DNA of 31,745 nucleotides, taken from the NCBI GenBank assembly GCA_002439705.1, contig DJPE01000027.1:1-31745 (forward strand), in the 5' to 3' direction. The notes beneath the pieces are model-generated. The model was not told where the DNA came from and did not search any database. It worked only from the letters and a program-made list of their open reading frames with translations. A program made the position numbers and the translations under genes. Shown piece after piece: positions 1 to 8,540 of this stretch. Within the stretch, counting starts at the first letter, position 1. The number at the start of each line of letters is the position of its first letter. The stretch comes from Christensenella sp. UBA6420 (GTDB lineage: Bacteria; Bacillota; Clostridia; Christensenellales; DTU072).

Positions 1-110
1 AATAAATATCCACCAGCCAAGCTGGTGGTTTTTCATTTTCGGGCATAGCCCTGCCTGTTACTGGCGACGCGCACTTATGCGCTTTACTCGACCTGCCAGT
101 CACGCATGTG

Positions 111-572
111 TTACCTACTACCCGTAAACGGGTCTCTCGGGTCAAACAAGCTCATCCGGTCGCTTTCTTTATCCGCTTGCAATTGGTTTGCTATGTAGTC
201 CTTTATTGCTTTGGTATTTTTACCCACTGTATCCACATAATATCCTCTACACCAAAATTCGCGATTTCGGTACGCAAACTTCATATTTCCCCATTTCTGA
301 AATATCATCAAGCTACTTTTCCCTTTCAAATATCCCATAAATCCCGAAACGCTCATTTTGGGTGGTATACTTACCATCATATGTATATGGTCAGGGCAAA
401 CTTCGCCTTCTATTATATCAACGCCTTTCCATTGGCATAGAGTTCTTATTATCTCTCTGATTTCTTGTCTCTTCTCTTCAAAAAATACCTTTCTCCTGTA
501 TTTTGGCGCAAACACTATGTGATACTTGCAATCCCATTTTGTGTGTGCTAAACTTTTGTTATCATTTGACAT
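111..572 (-). CDS. tnpA: IS200 family Y1 transposase TnpA
   Basis: This is a 153-residue single-strand DNA transposase of the HUH Y1 family. It would cut and rejoin the hairpin ends of its own element. The HUH metal-binding motif is visible as CPDHIHMM near residue 60. The nucleophilic tyrosine lies in the C-terminal helix region RGYYVDTVGKNTKAIKDYI. The signature blocks KYHIVFAPKYRRKVF and KMSVSGFMGYLKGKSSLM are those of enterobacterial and clostridial IS200. The length is the usual 150-155 residues and no lesion is seen, so the gene looks intact. No tnpB partner is present. A GGAGG lies 13 bases before the ATG, within an inverted repeat that can hide it. Confidence 0.95.
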   Translation of the reverse strand: MSNDNKSLAHTKWDCKYHIVFAPKYRRKVFFEEKRQEIREIIRTLCQWKGVDIIEGEVCPDHIHMMVSIPPKMSVSGFMGYLKGKSSLMIFQKWGNMKFAYRNREFWCRGYYVDTVGKNTKAIKDYIANQLQADKESDRMSLFDPRDPFTGSR

Positions 573-586
573 TTTGTTAAAGTTAC

Positions 587-646
587 CTCCGATTGTGTTT
601 TATCCTTTTCGACTGGCAGGTCTACTTGAATTCTACACAATCGGAG
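587..646 (-). promoter_or_regulatory. tnpA leader hairpin that can sequester the ribosome binding site
   Basis: CTCCGATTGTGT (587-598) and ACACAATCGGAG (635-646) form a perfect 12-bp inverted repeat in the tnpA leader. On the transcribed minus strand the inner arm contains the GGAGG of tnpA, so folding would occlude it. IS200 is known to repress its transposase through a leader structure and an antisense RNA. Its presence here suggests the same control. The loop holds GACTGGCAGGTC (611-622), the exact reverse complement of 90-101 near the right end of the element. Confidence 0.75.
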
Positions 647-720
647 TGTTAATTTCAATACTCACCGGTTAACCTTATTTGTACTCCCACGACTATCGTG
701 GGGTTTTTGTTATACAACAA

Positions 721-746
721 AAAGCCGCCCGTTACCGAGCGGCTTT
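721..746. terminator. Intrinsic terminator of rny
   Basis: An 8-bp stem, AAAGCCGC/GCGGCTTT, encloses a 10-base loop. T runs follow on either strand (six T counted on plus, five on minus). It lies 22 bases past the rny stop, so it ends rny on the minus strand. It could also stop plus-strand readthrough coming out of the insertion sequence. Confidence 0.9.
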
Positions 747-768
747 TTTCTTTGATAATACAGATAAA

Positions 769-2367
769 CTATCTTGCGTACTCAACGCTACGCAATTCTC
801 TTATTACGTTTACCTTGATTTGACCGGGGTATTCCAATTCCGATTCAAGCTTCTGCGCGATTTCTTTTGCAAGGAACACCGTCGTGGCATCGTCCACTAC
901 TTCCGGTTTTACGATGACTCTGATTTCTCTTCCCGCCTGAATGGCGTAAGATTGATCGACTCCTGCGAACGAGTTTGCCAAAGTTTCCAATTTTTCAAGA
1001 CGTTTTACGTAGTTTTCAAGGGATTCGCGACGAGCTCCCGGACGAGCGCCGCTTATTGCGTCCGCCGCCTGAACAATAATCGCTTCCAAGGTTTTTGCTT
1101 CGATGTCGCCGTGGTGCGCCGCTATGGCGTGGACCACTTCTTCTTTTTCTTTGTACTTACGGGCAAGTTCCACGCCTATTTGGATATGCGTGCCTTCGTA
1201 TTCGTGGTCGACGGCTTTGCCGATGTCGTGCAAAAGTCCCGCGCGTTTAGCCACTTTTACGTCCGCGCCCAATTCCTGCGCCATTAAGCCTGCCAGGAAA
1301 CATACTTCCAAAGAATGTTTCAAAACGTTCTGTCCGTAGCTGGTACGGTATTTCATTCTGCCGAGCAACTTAACAAGCTCCGGGTGAATACCGAACAGTC
1401 CCGCGTCGAACACGGCTTGTTCTCCCGCTTCCTTAATCTGATTTTCGATGTCTTTTCTCACCCTGTCGGCTACTTCTTCTATTCTGCCGGGGTGAATTCT
1501 GCCGTCGCTGACCAATTTCTGCAAAGTAAGACGGGCTATTTCCCTTCTTACGGGGTCAAACCCGGTAAGGGTGATTACGTCGGGGGTGTCGTCTATTATT
1601 ATATCGACGCCGGTCACCGATTCGAGAGCCTTTATGTTGCGCCCCATTCTTCCTATAATGCGACCTTTCATTTCTTCGCTCGGAAGTTCCACCACGCTGA
1701 CGGTGGTTTCGGCGGCGTGGTCTACCGCGCACTTCTGAATGGCGAGTCCGACGATATTCTTAGCTCTCTTTTCGCCTTCTTCTTTCGCCTTTGCTTCGAT
1801 TTCCTTTACCATAACCGCCGCGTCGCGTTTTGCGTCGTCGGTAAGCTCGGTAATAAGCATATCCTTGGCTTCTCCCGCAGTCATACCCGCTACTTTTTCG
1901 AGTTCGGCGAGCATTTTTTCGTGCTGATTGCCAAGATCGGCTTCCATCTCTTTTAGTTTGGTTTCTCTTTCCTCGATATTCTTTTTGGTCTTTTCTACGG
2001 CGTCGAGTTTGGCGTCCATAGCCTGTTCCTTTTTATCGAGCGCGTCCTCTTTCTGATTAAGTCTGTTTTCCTGTTTCTGGAGTTCGCTACGTCTTTGTCT
2101 TGTCTCTTTCTCAAACTCGTTACGCAACCTTAGTTGTTCGTCTTTCGCTTCGAGCAACGCTTCTTTACGCATGGTTTTGGCTTCTGCGCGGGCTTCTTCT
2201 ATTATGCGGGTAGCTTCGTCTTTGGAATCGTTTACTTTTTTCGCAACGTATTTTTTATATCCGAAAAGCATTGCCACCGCGCCCACCGCAAGCGTGATTA
2301 CCGCTACGGCCGCAAGTATGCCAATCCAAGCGCCGGAACCCAAAGCGGCGATAAGATTGCCTAACAT
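769..2367 (-). CDS. rny: Ribonuclease Y
   Basis: This is a membrane-anchored endoribonuclease that starts mRNA decay and forms the scaffold of the RNA degradosome in Firmicutes. It has 532 residues, against about 520 for the family. One N-terminal membrane helix (about residues 13-36) leads into a long charged coiled coil (about 45-200). A KH RNA-binding domain starts near 231, and an HD phosphohydrolase domain carries its metal-binding pair at His380-Asp381 (GLLHDIGKAVDHE). The C-terminal block YPGQIKVNVIRE is also diagnostic. GGAGG lies just before the ATG. The KH loop reads GRMG (239-242) where the family normally has GREG. It is monocistronic, with its own promoter and terminator. Confidence 0.98.
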   Translation of the reverse strand: MLGNLIAALGSGAWIGILAAVAVITLAVGAVAMLFGYKKYVAKKVNDSKDEATRIIEEARAEAKTMRKEALLEAKDEQLRLRNEFEKETRQRRSELQKQENRLNQKEDALDKKEQAMDAKLDAVEKTKKNIEERETKLKEMEADLGNQHEKMLAELEKVAGMTAGEAKDMLITELTDDAKRDAAVMVKEIEAKAKEEGEKRAKNIVGLAIQKCAVDHAAETTVSVVELPSEEMKGRIIGRMGRNIKALESVTGVDIIIDDTPDVITLTGFDPVRREIARLTLQKLVSDGRIHPGRIEEVADRVRKDIENQIKEAGEQAVFDAGLFGIHPELVKLLGRMKYRTSYGQNVLKHSLEVCFLAGLMAQELGADVKVAKRAGLLHDIGKAVDHEYEGTHIQIGVELARKYKEKEEVVHAIAAHHGDIEAKTLEAIIVQAADAISGARPGARRESLENYVKRLEKLETLANSFAGVDQSYAIQAGREIRVIVKPEVVDDATTVFLAKEIAQKLESELEYPGQIKVNVIRELRSVEYAR

Positions 2368-2452
2368 TATTACCTCCTAAATTAAATATTAACTATATCC
2401 TGCCCAATGAGCCGTTCGCATCATCTCATCAAACATTTATAACTAATTATTT

Positions 2453-2481
2453 ATTATAACCGTATCTTTGACGTTTGTCAA
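2453..2481 (-). promoter_or_regulatory. Sigma-A type promoter of rny
   Basis: On the minus strand TTGACA (2481-2476) and TATAAT (2458-2453) are both perfect consensus hexamers with a 17-base spacer. This places transcription start about 75 bases before the rny ATG. Confidence 0.85.
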
Positions 2482-2576
2482 TAGCCGATTATCAGCGTTT
2501 TTAACGTAAAAAAGTTTATTTCACTCATATTTTACTTGTATTTTACCCGACTTTTTACCGTTTTTTTCGCCGTTCC

Positions 2577-2605
2577 TTGCCAAAAGCTATACGAAAGGTT
2601 ATAAT
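2577..2605 (+). promoter_or_regulatory. Sigma-A type promoter of asnA
   Basis: TTGCCA (2577-2582) and a perfect TATAAT (2600-2605) are separated by 17 bases. The leader before asnA is only about 25 bases, so there is no room for a T-box or riboswitch downstream of this promoter. Confidence 0.85.
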
Positions 2606-2638
2606 TAGATAAATTTTTATCGAAAACGGAGAAACAAA

Positions 2639-3643
2639 ATGTCGAAAACTTACGTCCCCGACGGATACGAGTCCGCGCTGAACCTATACAAAACGCAGGA
2701 AGCTATTTCTTTCATAAAGTCGAACTTTCAGAAAAAACTGTCGGCAGCCCTTAATTTAATGAGAGTGTCGGGACCGCTGTTTGTCGATTCCCGCAGCGGA
2801 CTCAACGACGACCTTAACGGCGTCGAACGCCCGGTAAAATTCGACATAAAAGCCGCCGACAAACAGGCGGAAGTGGTCCATTCTCTCGCCAAATGGAAAA
2901 GATACGCCCTTCACAAATACGGTTTTGCCCCCCTGACTGGAATATATACCGATATGAACGCCGTCCGCCGCGACGAAGAACTCGATAACCTGCACTCGGT
3001 CTACGTCGACCAATGGGACTGGGAAAAGATAATAACCGAATCCACCCGTAACGCGGAATATCTCGTGATGACGGTAAAACAAATTGTGGACGTAATATGC
3101 GACACCGCCGATGAAATAAAAGATCGCTACGGCATCGACTGCGGAATAAGCCGCGACGTAAAAGTAATCTCCACGCAGGAACTCGAAGACCTTTATCCCG
3201 ACCTTACGCCAAGACAACGGGAAAACGAAATAACGAAAAAATACGGCACGGTGTTCATAACTCAGATAGGCGGAAAGCTCCGTTCCGGGATAAGACACGA
3301 CGGACGAGCCCCCGACTACGACGACTGGTCGTTGAACGGCGATATTATGTTCTATAACCGCGTACTTAACCGCGCGTTTGAAATTTCTTCTATGGGAATA
3401 AGGGTAAACAGAGAGTCTTTAATATCTCAGCTTACCGAAGCAAACTGCCTTGAAAGACTGGCTCTCCCCTTCCACTCCGCTCTCGAAAAAGGTGAACTCC
3501 CCCTAACAATGGGCGGCGGAATAGGACAGTCGAGATTATGTATGCTTTTACTCAATAAAGCTCATATCGGGGAAGTACAATGCTCGGTTTGGGATACCGA
3601 AACCGAACTTACCTGCAAAAACGCAGGGATAGAACTTCTCTGA
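2639..3643 (+). CDS. asnA: Aspartate-ammonia ligase (asparagine synthetase A)
   Basis: AsnA makes L-asparagine from L-aspartate, ammonia and ATP, with AMP and pyrophosphate as by-products. It is a cytosolic homodimer related to class II aminoacyl-tRNA synthetases. The 334 residues match the family size (about 330). Recognisable blocks are SGPLFVDSRSGLNDDLNGVERPV without its last residues near the N-terminus, LAKWKRYAL, GIYTDMNAVRRDE, VDQWDWEK, and the C-terminal motif 3-like GGGIGQSRLCMLLL that holds the ATP-binding arginine. GGAGA precedes the ATG by 7 bases. The gene is monocistronic, between its own promoter and a terminator shared with the opposing operon. Confidence 0.98.
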   Translation: MSKTYVPDGYESALNLYKTQEAISFIKSNFQKKLSAALNLMRVSGPLFVDSRSGLNDDLNGVERPVKFDIKAADKQAEVVHSLAKWKRYALHKYGFAPLTGIYTDMNAVRRDEELDNLHSVYVDQWDWEKIITESTRNAEYLVMTVKQIVDVICDTADEIKDRYGIDCGISRDVKVISTQELEDLYPDLTPRQRENEITKKYGTVFITQIGGKLRSGIRHDGRAPDYDDWSLNGDIMFYNRVLNRAFEISSMGIRVNRESLISQLTEANCLERLALPFHSALEKGELPLTMGGGIGQSRLCMLLLNKAHIGEVQCSVWDTETELTCKNAGIELL

Positions 3644-3660
3644 AAATCGACCTTACGTCA

Positions 3661-3691
3661 AAAAAAACGGAACTTCATCGTTCCGTTTTTT
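3661..3691. terminator. Bidirectional terminator between asnA and the ABC transporter operon
   Basis: Stem AACGGAAC/GTTCCGTT with loop TTCATC is flanked by a run of A on the left and T on the right. It therefore acts as a rho-independent terminator on both strands for two converging transcripts. Confidence 0.9.
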
Positions 3692-3705
3692 CTTTTATTC
3701 CGTTA

Positions 3706-4005
3706 TTAAATATTGCACTCTTTCCCGACGATTATATACGGCGTTTTCCTTTCGGAAAATATTTCGAGCTTTTTCGTATTATCGTCGATGACCGCCACCG
3801 CTTCCGCGTCGAAAAATTCTTCTATATAGTTTCTTATTTCGGCGTATCCGTCGAAATTTTCGCCCGAAACGAGAACTGTTCTTTTACCTTTCACGCTGAT
3901 AAGTTCGTAAGAAAATTTCCGTAAAAAAGCCGGCAAGGCTATTTTGGTTCGGGGCAGGTTTTTTACTTCGTTTCCGTAAATCGTTTTCAGATATTCAATA
4001 GTCAT
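3706..4005 (-). CDS. Small hypothetical protein downstream of the ABC transporter
   Basis: I do not recognise the family. The 99-residue product is soluble and charged, with no signal peptide or membrane segment. It has a basic N-terminal half (KGKRTVLVSGENFDGYAEI in the middle) and a more acidic C-terminal half (EEFFDAEAVAVIDD) ending in alternating beta-like stretches. It starts 7 bases after the stop of the ABC transporter gene, with a GGGGGAG ribosome binding site, and is followed by the shared terminator. It is therefore probably translated from the same mRNA. A role alongside the transporter is inferred only from position. Confidence 0.6.
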   Translation of the reverse strand: MTIEYLKTIYGNEVKNLPRTKIALPAFLRKFSYELISVKGKRTVLVSGENFDGYAEIRNYIEEFFDAEAVAVIDDNTKKLEIFSERKTPYIIVGKECNI

Positions 4006-4012
4006 ACTCCCC

Positions 4013-6757
4013 CTATTCGGTACGCAATGCGACTACGGGAGCTTTTTTCGCAGCCATCGCCGCAGGGATAAGTCCGCTTATTACGGTGATAATCACCGCT
4101 CCGCCTACTAACACCAACGGGTGCCACCACGCCATTTGCAGAAGTCCCGCCATATTGTTGATTTTACTTAACAAAAGATTGCCGGGGAACTGTAAAATAA
4201 AGGCTATCAACGCCCCTATTACTCCCGACGCAAGACCTAAAAGCAAAGTTTCCGTGTTGAAAATGTTGCTTATATCGGTTTTTCTTGCGCCGATGGCGCG
4301 CATTATTCCTATTTCTCTCGTTCTGTCCTGTACCGAAATGTACATTATTATCGCGATAAGGAGCATCGTGACCACGACAGACACGCAGGCTACCGCCACC
4401 AGAATATACGTTATCGTATCGACGACGGAATTAAGTTCGTTCACCACCGAGTCGAGATTGTCCTTGTATTCGATAACGTAGGTTACGTCGGATTTTTCTT
4501 CGCCCTTTTCTTCCGCTTCCTTGTCGGCGGCTTCTTCCAAGGCTTTCTGCTCGGCTATAAAATCGTCGATAAACTTAACTATGTTCTGCTTGTCCGCAAT
4601 GCGGTTGGGATAAAAATAGATATAGGACGGATTGTCGTAATCTCTTGCGTTAAGTTTGTTCATAACGTTTTTGTACCCGCTTACGTCCATACTTTCGCCG
4701 GTGACGAGATTTTTTATCCCAGCCTTAAAAGTCATCGTTGCGGCGACTTCTTCCATAGTCGGTTGATAGTCGGAATCTTCCGACATCTTCGCCAAAATTT
4801 CCTTTACCGTTTCGGCGGCGGCAAGATACTTTTCGTACTCTTCGACGTATTTTACGACTATATCGCTGCCGTTCGCGTCTTCCATGATGTAATTTCCGAG
4901 TTCCGACGTGTAACCTATTACGCCGTTTATGCAACCGCCTTTTATCCCTTCCTTAGGTCTTACTATGCCCGAAATTCTGACGGGGATACCTTTGCTTTCC
5001 ATTATAGGATTAAGAACGGCAGAACTACTGTCGCGGACTCCAATATACAAGCCCGTGGTTTCGTCGTAAATATACTCCGCGCTCGTAGGAAGAATATAAT
5101 ATTCTTTCGTAAGAATTTCGTCGAACGCCTTGTCGTAGGAATCGAGCGTACTCGGCACGGTCAACGCAAGGATTAGGCTTGCAAGGCTCATTTCGTTAAG
5201 AGTAAAGGCGTCGAAATCGGATATCTGGTTATATTCGTCCACGACAAGGACTATTTCGTTCATATTTTCAGGAAGACTTCCCTTAATTACGTCGTACTGC
5301 GCGTTAATAGTTTCTTCGTCGGCAATAATTTCGTCCCAGAAAGCGAAAGTGTCGAGAGCGGTTTTTATTCCCGATATCATAGCTTCGTCTTCGCTGCTGC
5401 CTACGAGCATTTTGAGAAGCGGCGCCATTGTCGAACTTTCCGAAAGGGGATTCATAAGATTATACTCGGTCGTTACTACCCCAGTATCGGAATCGGTATT
5501 CACGACTTTGTTATATATAGTCATATTTATCGAATAATCGTACTTTACGGTGGCGAGACTTTTATCGAAATCGCTTTCGACGTGTTTTTTGAACTTGCTT
5601 ACTTCGGTGGTTTTCGACAGTTTCTCCTGCATCGCGGTAAAAAGTTTAGTGAACTGTCCGTAAATGTGGACTATCTCTTCGTCGGAATACTTTTCCCTGT
5701 CCGTGTCGTCGCCCGTTATTACGTCGAGCATCGAGTTAAGGTTAAGCGAGTCGCCGTCCAGCGCGTCCCCGCCCAAAAACTCTTCGAACGCCGACACCAC
5801 CGACGCTTCGCCCGACGAAACGGTAATGGGATATTTCGACATCGACTGCCGTTCAAAATCGCTTATATACCCGCTGAAACCGTTATTTAACGCCAAAATA
5901 AGAGCTATGCTTATTATTCCCACGCTCCCCGCTATCGCGGTAAGGACGCTTCTTCCTTTTTTGTTTATCAGGTTATTGAAAGAAAGTTTTATCGCGGTGA
6001 AAAAGGACATCGTGGTTCCTTTCTTGTGCTTACCTTTTTTCTTCTTTTCGGCAGGCTTCGGTAAAGGCTCTTCTTCGGGAACGTACGGGTCGGTGTCGCC
6101 CACTATTTCGCCGTCCAAAAATTTTACTACTCTCGTGGAATACTTTTCGGCGAGTTCGGCGTTGTGCGTGACCATAATTACGAGCTTCGTTTTCGATATT
6201 TCTTTAAGGATTTCCATAATCTGAACCGAAGTTTCGCTGTCGATGGCTCCCGTGGGTTCGTCGGCAAGCAAGATATCGGGCTCGTTTACTATGGCGCGAG
6301 CTATAGCAACTCTCTGCATCTGTCCGCCCGAAAGCTCGTTGGGGCGTTTGTTCCACTTGTGGGAAAGTCCCACTCTTTCCAACGCTTTTTTCGCTCTCTC
6401 CGTCCGTTCTTCGCTCTTTATGCCCGAAATCGTAAGGGCAAGCTCCACGTTCGACAATACGTTAAGATGCGGAATAAGATTATAACTTTGAAACACGAAA
6501 CCGATTTTCGAATTGCGGTAATCGTCCCAGTCGTTGTCGTTAAATCCGTCGGTGGACTCGCCCGAAAGGATGAGTTCTCCGCTCGTGGCACGGTCCAATC
6601 CGCCCACTATGTTAAGGAAAGTGGTTTTTCCGCAGCCCGATTGCCCCAGCACGGACACGAATTCGCATTTTCTGAAAGCTATCGAAATTCCTTTAAGGGC
6701 TTTGACTTCGTTTTCTCCGTCGCCGTAACTTTTCGTAATGTTTTTTAACGTCAGCAT
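4013..6757 (-). CDS. MacB-like ABC transporter, ATPase and FtsX-type permease in one chain
   Basis: The N-terminal ATPase (residues 1-220) has Walker A GQSGCGKTT, signature LSGGQMQ and Walker B ILLADEP, followed by the H-loop MVTH. A Lys-rich linker (about 235-248) leads to an FtsX/MacB permease. This permease has a first membrane helix near 270-292, a large extracytoplasmic domain of nearly 500 residues, then three membrane helices near 784-806, 835-857 and 880-902. This family works by moving the outer domain rather than by carrying solutes through a channel. The start at 6757 is preferred because GGGAG lies 6 bases before it. The reading frame is open for 27 codons further upstream, but these lie in AT-rich promoter-like DNA. 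Substrate unknown. Confidence 0.93.
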   Translation of the reverse strand: MLTLKNITKSYGDGENEVKALKGISIAFRKCEFVSVLGQSGCGKTTFLNIVGGLDRATSGELILSGESTDGFNDNDWDDYRNSKIGFVFQSYNLIPHLNVLSNVELALTISGIKSEERTERAKKALERVGLSHKWNKRPNELSGGQMQRVAIARAIVNEPDILLADEPTGAIDSETSVQIMEILKEISKTKLVIMVTHNAELAEKYSTRVVKFLDGEIVGDTDPYVPEEEPLPKPAEKKKKGKHKKGTTMSFFTAIKLSFNNLINKKGRSVLTAIAGSVGIISIALILALNNGFSGYISDFERQSMSKYPITVSSGEASVVSAFEEFLGGDALDGDSLNLNSMLDVITGDDTDREKYSDEEIVHIYGQFTKLFTAMQEKLSKTTEVSKFKKHVESDFDKSLATVKYDYSINMTIYNKVVNTDSDTGVVTTEYNLMNPLSESSTMAPLLKMLVGSSEDEAMISGIKTALDTFAFWDEIIADEETINAQYDVIKGSLPENMNEIVLVVDEYNQISDFDAFTLNEMSLASLILALTVPSTLDSYDKAFDEILTKEYYILPTSAEYIYDETTGLYIGVRDSSSAVLNPIMESKGIPVRISGIVRPKEGIKGGCINGVIGYTSELGNYIMEDANGSDIVVKYVEEYEKYLAAAETVKEILAKMSEDSDYQPTMEEVAATMTFKAGIKNLVTGESMDVSGYKNVMNKLNARDYDNPSYIYFYPNRIADKQNIVKFIDDFIAEQKALEEAADKEAEEKGEEKSDVTYVIEYKDNLDSVVNELNSVVDTITYILVAVACVSVVVTMLLIAIIMYISVQDRTREIGIMRAIGARKTDISNIFNTETLLLGLASGVIGALIAFILQFPGNLLLSKINNMAGLLQMAWWHPLVLVGGAVIITVISGLIPAAMAAKKAPVVALRTE

Positions 6758-6802
6758 GTTTTTCTCCCGTTCGTTTATCGTTCCATTCTTTTTACTATAT
6801 AA

Positions 6803-6831
6803 ATAATAAAACATTATAATTATTTTTTCAA
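6803..6831 (-). promoter_or_regulatory. Probable promoter of the ABC transporter operon
   Basis: On the minus strand TTGAAA (6831-6826) and TATTAT (6808-6803) are spaced by 17 bases. The stretch is very AT-rich, so chance matches are likely and this assignment is only moderately secure. Confidence 0.5.
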
Positions 6832-6920
6832 TACTCAAACGAAATTTCGGGTGCGCCTGCTTTTTGCAAAAACAGCGGCTTCGCCGTCCGAAAAAGGGAA
6901 TTTTGTTAAAAAAACGGCTC

Positions 6921-6949
6921 TTGAAAATAGAATTGGTACAGGATATAAT
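6921..6949 (+). promoter_or_regulatory. Sigma-A type promoter of the oxidoreductase operon
   Basis: TTGAAA (6921-6926) and a perfect TATAAT (6944-6949) have a 17-base spacer. The leader to the first ATG is about 55 bases and includes AAGGAG just before the start. Confidence 0.85.
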
Positions 6950-7010
6950 ATAAATGTGAATATAATCCGACGGTAACGACCGTACAATACAATGAAAAGG
7001 AGAATACCAT

Positions 7011-8537
7011 ATGGACAGACATTACGACGTCATCGTAGCAGGCGGCGGCAACGGCGGACTCGTTGCGGCGGCGACGACGGCAAAAGCCGGCTTAAAAACG
7101 CTTTTGGTCGAAAAACACAACATTCCCGGAGGCAGCGCGTCGAGTTTCCGTAGGGGTCGTTTCGAATTCGAGCCAAGCCTTCACGAACTTTGCAGCGTAG
7201 GCACGAAGCAAAATCCGAAAGCCGTGTATAAGATTTTCGAAAACTTAGGAGCCAAAATAAACTGGCGCTACGAATACAACACTTTCCGCGCGATAGTCAC
7301 GGGCGAAAACGGTTTCGACGTGAAGTTGAGAGCGGGAATAGAAAATTTCTGCGACGATATGGAGAAAGCCGTTCCCGGTTGCCGCGAGTCGGTCAAGAAC
7401 TTCTTTGAACTGGCTAAAAAGGACGACGCCGCTCTCGAATATATCTATAAAATGAAAGGCAAACCCAATCCCCTTACCATGGTACTCAAGCACGCCGACT
7501 TTATGCGTACCGCTTGCCACAGCGTGGAAGATATACAAATCGCTCTCGGTATGCCCGAAAAAGCCCGCGATATCCTTAACACTTACTGGTGCTATCTCGG
7601 TATTCCTACCGACGACCTTAACGCGATGCACTACCTTTCTATGGTAAGTTCCTACGTCGAAGACGGCGCGGCTATGCCGTATAAACGCTCCCACGAGCTG
7701 TCCTTAGCTCTCGAAAAAGCCATCACCGACAACGGCGGCGAAGTCTGGTACAACAGCGAAGTAAGCGAATTCCTGTACGACAACGGCCGTTGCGTGGGCG
7801 TCGCCCTTACCGACGGAACCAAACTTTACGCGAAAGAAGTTATAAGTAACATTATCCCCCATAACGTTTACGCTATGTCCGACAATAAAAACGTACCCGA
7901 ACGGGAATTGAAATTAGCCAACGCCCGTAACTTCGGAATAACTTTCGTCACTATCTACTTAGGTCTCGACTGCTCGAAAGAAGAATTGGGAATAGAAGAC
8001 TACACCGTCTTTAAGTCCACTTACGCAAACCCGCGCGAACAGTTCAACCACCGCCACGACAAACCCGTCGGGGCTTATTACATCGTAAACTGCCTTAACG
8101 AAGTAATCCCCGACTGCTCTCCCGAAGGCACATGCATGCTATTCTTTACCGTTCCGCTCTACGGAAACGAACTTCCCGAAGACCTTACCGCAGAAAACTA
8201 CAAACGGTACAAAAACGACGTGGCTAAGCGGTATATAGAAGACTACGAAAAGGTAATGGGCATCGACATTTCTTCCCACATAGAAGAAATCGCCGTAGCA
8301 ACACCCGTTACTTTCGCACGCTTCCTGGGTACTCCCGACGGAGAAATCTACGGCTACGACAACAGGAACTGGGATAACGTGGTTATGCGCGCCAACGGAG
8401 AAAGAACCGACTTCACCGTACCCGGACTTACCTACTGCGGCGGACACGCAAGCCGCGGCGACGGATACAGTTCGGCGTATATAACGGGCGACGCCGCAGG
8501 CAAAGCCGTGATAAGAAAACTCAAAGGAGGTAACTAA
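7011..8537 (+). CDS. CrtI/phytoene-desaturase-like FAD-dependent oxidoreductase
   Basis: The 508-residue flavoprotein has the N-terminal dinucleotide-binding loop AGGGNGG (10-16), then VEKHNIPGGSASSF, which matches the FAD-binding second motif of the carotenoid desaturase/retinol saturase group. Its C-terminal block GLTYCGGHASRGDGYSSA contacts FAD in relatives and closes the fold. There is no membrane helix or signal. In this superfamily the enzymes saturate, desaturate or isomerise hydrophobic polyenes, or oxidise amines. The substrate cannot be told here, and no carotenoid pathway gene is near. The stop lies 3 bases before a reductase gene, so the pair is co-translated and probably functions together. 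Confidence 0.85.
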   Translation: MDRHYDVIVAGGGNGGLVAAATTAKAGLKTLLVEKHNIPGGSASSFRRGRFEFEPSLHELCSVGTKQNPKAVYKIFENLGAKINWRYEYNTFRAIVTGENGFDVKLRAGIENFCDDMEKAVPGCRESVKNFFELAKKDDAALEYIYKMKGKPNPLTMVLKHADFMRTACHSVEDIQIALGMPEKARDILNTYWCYLGIPTDDLNAMHYLSMVSSYVEDGAAMPYKRSHELSLALEKAITDNGGEVWYNSEVSEFLYDNGRCVGVALTDGTKLYAKEVISNIIPHNVYAMSDNKNVPERELKLANARNFGITFVTIYLGLDCSKEELGIEDYTVFKSTYANPREQFNHRHDKPVGAYYIVNCLNEVIPDCSPEGTCMLFFTVPLYGNELPEDLTAENYKRYKNDVAKRYIEDYEKVMGIDISSHIEEIAVATPVTFARFLGTPDGEIYGYDNRNWDNVVMRANGERTDFTVPGLTYCGGHASRGDGYSSAYITGDAAGKAVIRKLKGGN

Positions 8538-8540
8538 GCT

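Larger units (their letters stand above)
1..710 (-). mobile_element. IS200-type insertion sequence (IS200/IS605 superfamily, Y1 transposase only)
   Basis: A single small transposase gene is flanked by short subterminal hairpins rather than by terminal inverted repeats, which is the layout of IS200. The right-end hairpin is a perfect 8-bp stem at 10-28 (CCACCAGC/GCTGGTGG). The left-end hairpin is a 7-bp stem at 686-702 (CCCACGA/TCGTGGG). The total of about 700 bases matches the roughly 710-base IS200 group. Such elements move as single strands and leave no target duplication, so the exact ends cannot be set here. The outer boundaries are given to within about 10 bases, and the right end may run to the edge of the window. 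It sits immediately beyond the rny terminator, a harmless landing place. Confidence 0.85.

Noticed and set aside
769..1956. Long plus-strand frames opposite rny
   Set aside because: They are antisense shadows rich in Phe, Tyr and Arg. RNase Y on the minus strand is unambiguous.
2606..2638. T-box or riboswitch before asnA
   Set aside because: The leader between the clear promoter and the start codon is only about 33 bases, too short for either.
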